Source: Bordetella parapertussis
Lineage (GTDB): Bacteria > Pseudomonadota > Gammaproteobacteria > Burkholderiales > Burkholderiaceae_B
Length of the DNA: 40,234 bases
Reading direction: 5' to 3'
Assembly: GCA_945895265.1 (NCBI GenBank)
Contig: CAMDEF010000038.1
Coordinates: forward strand, 1 to 40,234
Shown: positions 36,534-40,234 of the stretch, piece by piece
How the letters are laid out: each line of letters starts with the position of its first letter
Numbering within the stretch: the stretch's first letter is position 1
Notes under the pieces: model-generated
What the model saw: the letters and a program-made list of their open reading frames with translations, nothing else
Databases searched by the model: none
What the model was told of the DNA's origin: nothing
Position numbers and translations under genes: made by a program

Positions 36534-36947
36534 TCAGTGGTTGTTGACCCAGTTTTCTACGACCAGACCAGCGTAGTTCACAAAGTCTGCTTCGTTGTTG
36601 GTGACGAGCGTCACGTCAAGAGCAACGGCATGTGAGGCGATGAGTTTATCTAGCGCATCACGGTTGCGATCTTTGTACGCGGCACGAATCGGTCCGTAGG
36701 CTTTGGCTGCCGGTGCATCAAAGGGCGCCACCAGGATGTCTTCGAGCAAACTGGCCAGTGCCGAGCGGTTCGCTATTTGCGATGCCGCACTTGTGCAAGA
36801 AATGCCGAACTCAAGCTCTGCCAGGGTCACTGCGGAAATGACAACATCGCCGACAAAGCAGGCTGCAAAGCGCTCTCTGACCTCGGGTGGCTGGTACTTC
36901 ATGAGGTAGATGCAAATATTGGTGTCGAGCATGTACTTTGAACTCAT
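36534..36947 (-). CDS. vapC: VapC-type PIN-domain toxin
   Basis: The 137-residue PIN-domain ribonuclease has the acidic active site: Asp8 in MLDTNICIYL, Glu44 in TLAELEFG, Asp100 in ALDKLIASHA and Asp121 in NNEADF. VapC toxins cut tRNA or rRNA when freed from VapB. The ATG overlaps the end of vapB by 4 bases. The full set of catalytic residues suggests an active toxin. Cell target unknown. Confidence 0.92.
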   Translation of the reverse strand: MSSKYMLDTNICIYLMKYQPPEVRERFAACFVGDVVISAVTLAELEFGISCTSAASQIANRSALASLLEDILVAPFDAPAAKAYGPIRAAYKDRNRDALDKLIASHAVALDVTLVTNNEADFVNYAGLVVENWVNNH

Positions 36948-37180
36948 AACGTCTCGCGCTCACCTTCGAGGTTCTCGCCGCGCCCGTGAGCCATGAAGTC
37001 AGGTGAAAACTTCGCCAGTTTCCCCAGCACATCGCCCATGCGCCGTTGGGCCGGACGAATACGCAACTCGTCACCTTGCCGCTCGATGACGAGCTCTAGG
37101 TCCCACGAGCTGTAGGCAAGTTCGGCAGGAATGCGAACGGCTTGTGAATTGCCATTTTTGAATAGTTTGGTGTTAGCCAT
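36944..37180 (-). CDS. vapB: VapB-type AbrB/SpoVT antitoxin
   Basis: The 78-residue antitoxin begins MANTKLFKNGNSQAVRIPAE, the standard swapped-hairpin AbrB DNA-binding start. It ends with a tail (SPDFMAHGRGENLEGERETL) that would bind VapC. The ATG at 37178-37180 gives the conserved N-terminus; an upstream ATG at 37192 would add four residues and overlap the operator. Autorepression by the VapBC complex at the palindrome just upstream is likely. Confidence 0.92.
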   Translation of the reverse strand: MANTKLFKNGNSQAVRIPAELAYSSWDLELVIERQGDELRIRPAQRRMGDVLGKLAKFSPDFMAHGRGENLEGERETL

Positions 37181-37194
37181 ATCAAATCCCATTG

Positions 37195-37250
37195 GATGTA
37201 CATGTACATCTTAATTCAAAATGAAATCAATGTACATACGTAGATGTACG
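37195..37250 (-). promoter_or_regulatory. Palindromic vapBC operator region
   Basis: GATGTACATGTACATC (37195-37210) is a perfect 16-bp palindrome 14 bp before the vapB start. A second, imperfect one, TGTACAT-N6-ATGTACG, lies at 37231-37250. Both share the ATGTAC core. Two such sites upstream of an AbrB-type antitoxin are what conditional cooperativity of a VapBC complex needs. Confidence 0.75.
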
Positions 37251-37286
37251 TGAGACAAAAGAGTCATTACTCTGTGCAGCTACGGT

Positions 37287-38564
37287 AATAGCCTTGATCT
37301 TGTGACGGTGCCGACCTCGTACAGCACGACTTTAAGCTCAAGCACCACCAACGCCAAATCTGTGGCCGGTGTTTTAGATCAGTTGTTGGGCGTGAATAAA
37401 GCTGGTGCATCATCCTCGGCTCAAGACTCGTTGCTCTGCGCAGCAGCAGGTCAAACCGCAGCAAACTTGCCCGGCTTTGCACGCTCTTTAGCGGGTGAGA
37501 TTCACGCAGCTTCCGTTGCCACCTTACCCCAAACTACGCAACGCGTGCAGCAATCTGTCTTGGCGCGCCTTGGCGACTATCCGATGGCGCCTAGTCAGTT
37601 GAGTCCTGCACTGAATAACGCACTATTGACGGACGGCATCAGTGCAACAAACACTTCGGGATTACCCACCGCAAGCATGAGCACAAACCCAGCAGTCAAC
37701 CCGAATACAGTCAACGTGACGAGCGCTGCGGTGAAAGACGGAAGAGCGTGGGGTGAGATTGCGTATCAACGCGCTGAGCGCGCAAGCAACAGCGCTGGTA
37801 ACGGGTTCAACAGCAATCTGTACCAAATCGTCACGGGTGTGGATGCGTATTCAAACGCAGAGCTCGGTTTAAAACTGGGTGGCGGTATCGCGTTATCCAA
37901 TACGTCCGTCTCGGCCAATGGTGGCAACAGCACGATCCAACAAGGTTCGTTGTTTGTCTACGGCAAAATGTCCGTGCTGCAAGACTACGTACTGGATGGC
38001 ATGGCAAGTGTGGGCTTGAGCTCAACCAACTTGTCACGCAATGACCCAACGGGCTTCACAGGTGGCTTTAGTAGCAAAGCGGTGCTCGGTAACGATGCGC
38101 TGGTAAGTGTGGGACTTAGCCGTGGGTTTGAGTACAACGATCTGCGCGTCACGCCCTACGCACGACTGACCTATCAGTACGTTGGTCAAAATTCGTACGA
38201 CGAAGGTAGTGGCGCTGCAGCACTGAACATAGCTCGCTTTAGCGGCAGCGCAGTACGAGGCGTGGTTGGTGTGGCCGCGGGGTCGTTGAACAAAGACCCA
38301 CTTAAAGATGACTACACCTATCGTGCCAACGTTGCGCTGGGTGCAAACACGTCAGGCTTATTAAACCCAACGCTTAACACCACGCTTGGTGGTTATTCAA
38401 GCAGCGTGACCACAGCCTCGGCAGGCTCTGCCTTTGTGCAGGTGGGGTTGTATGGCACGGTCAAGATTTCTGACAATGCTTATGCGTATGCGGGTGTGTC
38501 GGGTGAAGCCAGAACGGGACAGACGCTTTACGGTGGAAGCGTAGGTTTGCGGATGGCGTTTTGA
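37287..38564 (+). pseudogene. 5'-truncated third autotransporter (linker and barrel only)
   Basis: From AATAGCCTTGATCTTGTGAC onward, this stretch matches the linker and barrel of autotransporters 1 and 2 without frameshift to GGSVGLRMAF. It contains LDLVTVPTSYSTTLSSSTTNA, the PQTTQRVQQSVLARLGDYP block and the whole barrel. No signal peptide, passenger, promoter element or leader copy is present; homology stops about 37 bp past the vapBC operator. An open frame can be read from a GTG at 37302, but a product without a signal could not reach the outer membrane. It is either a decayed gene or an intact silent cassette that can donate sequence to the other copies. Confidence 0.9.
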
Positions 38565-38597
38565 TATCAGCACGCCCACATTCACGACCTGCCTAGG

Positions 38598-39029
38598 CTA
38601 GATGTCACCTCTGCCCCGCCAAGGGTTGAGTGTCGGAACACCGGTTGGCTCAAAGTCGGCCACGTTACGCGTCACGACGGTCATGCCGTGTACAAGCGCC
38701 GTCGCAGCAATCAAACCATCACGTACAGGGCGAGGGTCAGGGACATGGAGCTTTGCACTCCGTTGAGCAACAGCGGTATCAACATCCAGAATACGTCCAT
38801 TGAACGCCGGGATGACGTGACCATTTAGCCACAATCTAAATACTGCGCCTTGAGAGGGATCGCGGCGTTCTGCCAACAGAACACCGATTTCTAGTTCTTG
38901 AATCGTAATGACTGATATGTACAAATCCATCGCTTCGATGCTGTCGGCCCATAGCGCGAATTGCGAGTCCGCTTTGCCAAGACGTATTTTTCGCAGCTCG
39001 GATACAACATTGGTATCAAGCACATACAT
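38598..39029 (-). CDS. VapC/FitB-like PIN-domain toxin
   Basis: The 143-residue PIN-domain protein has Asp5 in VLDTNVVSEL, Glu45 in TIQELEIG, Asp104 in PVRDGLIAATA and Asp125 in NVADF, the four acidic active-site positions. The YVLDTNVVSELRK start and the LHVPDPRPVRDGLIAATAL block are closest to FitB/VapC toxins. It overlaps the antitoxin gene by one base. It is 33 bp past the third autotransporter barrel on the opposite strand. Confidence 0.92.
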   Translation of the reverse strand: MYVLDTNVVSELRKIRLGKADSQFALWADSIEAMDLYISVITIQELEIGVLLAERRDPSQGAVFRLWLNGHVIPAFNGRILDVDTAVAQRSAKLHVPDPRPVRDGLIAATALVHGMTVVTRNVADFEPTGVPTLNPWRGRGDI

Positions 39030-39283
39030 CAGGAAAAATCCGCTGGTCGGGCCAGGTCGCGCAATTGCGGCACATCAACGTCAAAGTCTTCACCACTGGG
39101 CATCGCCAGCAGGTCAGCAATCTTTGCCTGACTTGCGGTGATTTTCTTGTAGGCAGCAAAGGTCAGCAGGACATGCGCTGGCCGACCACGATCCGTGATG
39201 AATACCGGGCCCGCCATTGCGGCTTTCTTGGCTCTGCTTGCGTCTTGGTTGAATTGGCGGCTTGAAAGAGTTGTGATGGTCAT
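39029..39283 (-). CDS. Phd/YefM-family antitoxin
   Basis: The 84-residue antitoxin opens with TITTLSSRQFNQDASRAKKAA, the Phd/YefM N-terminal pattern, then the strand pair GPVFITDRGRPAHVLL and an acidic C-terminal tail that would bind the PIN toxin. This is a mixed pairing (Phd antitoxin with VapC toxin), seen often in bacteria. Two imperfect 20-bp palindromes precede the gene and are its likely operators. Confidence 0.9.
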   Translation of the reverse strand: MTITTLSSRQFNQDASRAKKAAMAGPVFITDRGRPAHVLLTFAAYKKITASQAKIADLLAMPSGEDFDVDVPQLRDLARPADFS

Positions 39284-39307
39284 GGCTCACCTAGATGTTC
39301 ATCAATA

Positions 39308-39368
39308 ATGTAGAAACGTTACCACATAACCGTTTCTTGGACAATTAAATGTAGTTACGTAGCAACAT
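39308..39368 (-). promoter_or_regulatory. Paired 20-bp operators of the Phd-VapC module
   Basis: ATGTAGAAACGTTACCACAT (39308-39327) and ATGTAGTTACGTAGCAACAT (39349-39368) share the frame ATGTAG-N2-ACGT-N2-C-N-ACAT, each symmetric at 16 of 20 positions about a central ACGT. Their centres are 41 bp apart, about four helical turns, so bound proteins would sit on the same face of the helix. Confidence 0.7.
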
Positions 39369-39518
39369 TTGGGAGTGCTGCGAAAAAGCTAGGCTAGTTG
39401 ATGCCATTAGCCCGAGACTTTCTCGATATTTGACTACCTGATCCAAGGGAGATTTGGATTAGTTTTAAGTAACAATTACATAAACAGTATATTTGTGCCT
39501 ATAAGAATAAATATCGGA

Positions 39519-39632
39519 TATTAATCAGCATAAAGTTGCTGATTGAATTAACTATATTTCAAAGATATAATTATTTCATAAATAGCATATAGTTACATTT
39601 TAAAATACTGTCGTGCTATTAATCAGCATAAA
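39519..39632 (+). promoter_or_regulatory. AT-rich control region of hipBA with repeated TATTAATCAGCATAAA
   Basis: The 300 bp before hipB are far richer in A and T than the rest of the window. TATTAATCAGCATAAA occurs exactly at 39519-39534 and 39617-39632. The first copy is part of an inverted repeat, AATCAGCA (39523-39530) facing TGCTGATT (39537-39544). These are the best candidates for HipB binding sites. They do not match the Escherichia coli hip operator that I recall (TATCC-N8-GGATA). No gene is visible in 39369-39667. Confidence 0.6.
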
Positions 39633-39667
39633 TATACATCTTATGATTTATTGTTAAGGCTTTCAAA

Positions 39668-40039
39668 ATGACCTTGAATCAGACACTTGGCGAGCAAGAA
39701 ATTGAGCTTGGTGAAAACCTCAAGCGCCTGCGTCTAAACAAGAATTGCGACCAAAAAACGCTCGCTGGGCGCGCGGGCATCAGCGTGCGTGCCTTACACA
39801 ATCTCGAGGCTGGGCAAGGCTCAAGTGTAAAAACGCTATTAAGCGTCGTACGTGCGTTAGGTCGAGAGTCATGGCTGCTAACAATCGCGCCGGTCGCGAC
39901 AATCAACCCGTTGACCTTAACGAGCAGAGCGTCGCAACGCGTGCGCGCGACAAGTCCTAGCGTTCAGGTCAAGGCAGCCAAGCGGCTTGCTGATATTACG
40001 AATTTCGCAGAAAAAGAGGGCAAGCAAAGTGATGGTTAA
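39668..40039 (+). CDS. HipB-like HTH antitoxin/repressor
   Basis: The 123-residue protein has an XRE-type helix-turn-helix at about residues 15-70 (LGENLKRLRLNKNCDQKTLA then GISVRALHNLEAGQGSSVKTL) and a basic C-terminal tail. It overlaps the start of a HipA-like gene by 8 bases. HipB-type proteins neutralise HipA and repress their own operon. The AT-rich upstream region with repeated motifs fits autoregulation. Confidence 0.87.
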   Translation: MTLNQTLGEQEIELGENLKRLRLNKNCDQKTLAGRAGISVRALHNLEAGQGSSVKTLLSVVRALGRESWLLTIAPVATINPLTLTSRASQRVRATSPSVQVKAAKRLADITNFAEKEGKQSDG

Positions 40040-40234
40040 GACCGCGACAAAAAAAGCCAACAATACCGCGGCGTCAGCAAAGAGGCCTTTCAAGCACACC
40101 GAGGTCGTCGAAGTGCATTTGTGGAATACACACATTGGCTCTGTTGCGCTAGACCCCGCTTATGGTTTTTACGTTTTCAATTACACGCCTGAGTTTATCA
40201 GCGCTCGCATCGAACCCTCTCCCTTACAAATGCC
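40032..40234 (+). CDS. HipA-like serine/threonine kinase toxin, 5' part only
   Basis: The frame opens with ATG at 40032, overlapping the hipB-like stop, and runs off the window after 67 codons. After a Lys/Ala-rich start of about 22 residues it reads EVVEVHLWNTHIGSVALDPA and YGFYVFNYTPEFISARIEPS. This is the N-terminal subdomain pattern of HipA (a short beta unit with FxYxPEF). HipA toxins phosphorylate aminoacyl-tRNA synthetases such as GltX and cause growth arrest. The kinase core would lie beyond the right edge, so activity cannot be judged. Confidence 0.85.
   Translation, partial: MVKTATKKANNTAASAKRPFKHTEVVEVHLWNTHIGSVALDPAYGFYVFNYTPEFISARIEPSPLQM

Overview
The window looks like a chromosomal segment of a betaproteobacterium of the order Burkholderiales, most likely Alcaligenaceae-like. 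This rests on the rRNA leader sequence at the left edge, a 6S RNA just downstream of zapA, a complete ybgC-tolQRAB-pal-cpoB operon, a tripartite tricarboxylate (TTT) transporter, a polyamine/opine-type ABC cluster and a CIRCE-controlled groESL operon. The genus cannot be fixed from the sequence alone.

Layout. Bases 1-203 are the promoter and leader of a ribosomal RNA operon that runs leftward out of the window. Bases 441-3079 (minus) hold ilvD, a small cytochrome c and msrA as a tight run. lgt (plus) diverges from ilvD. Bases 4160-5180 (minus) hold a zapB-like coiled-coil gene, zapA and the 6S RNA. Bases 5601-8488 (plus) hold tctB, tctA and a beta-hydroxyacid dehydrogenase, closed by tandem terminators. 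rppH (minus) and proS (plus) diverge. Bases 11086-16506 are the Tol-Pal cell-envelope operon. Bases 16604-18661 (minus) hold a DMT permease and a malate/lactate-type dehydrogenase. These diverge, across a 38-bp tandem-repeat array, from a seven-gene plus-strand operon (19100-25898): SDR, two ABC permeases, solute-binding protein, ABC ATPase, M20 carboxypeptidase, SDR. It reads as import and catabolism of an amide-linked or cationic organic compound. An 80-bp hairpin repeat present twice and a two-way terminator separate it from groEL-groES (minus), which has a textbook HrcA operator (CIRCE) overlapping its promoter.

The right third (about 28.4-40.2 kb) is accessory in character. It holds two full-length type V-a autotransporters with different passengers. 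One passenger is a 6 x 42-residue beta-propeller-like repeat; the other is a beta-helix-like passenger. They have nearly the same C-terminal half and the same 226-bp promoter/leader. Further right lie a 42-codon 3' remnant and a 5'-truncated third copy lacking signal peptide and passenger. Four toxin-antitoxin modules (ParDE-like, VapBC, Phd-VapC/FitB-like, HipBA-like) lie between and beyond the autotransporter pieces. The three barrel copies form a mosaic of shared identical blocks, which points to gene conversion. The most interesting hypothesis here is an autotransporter diversification locus: swappable passengers in front of a common barrel, a shared leader, silent truncated cassettes, and addiction modules between the copies.
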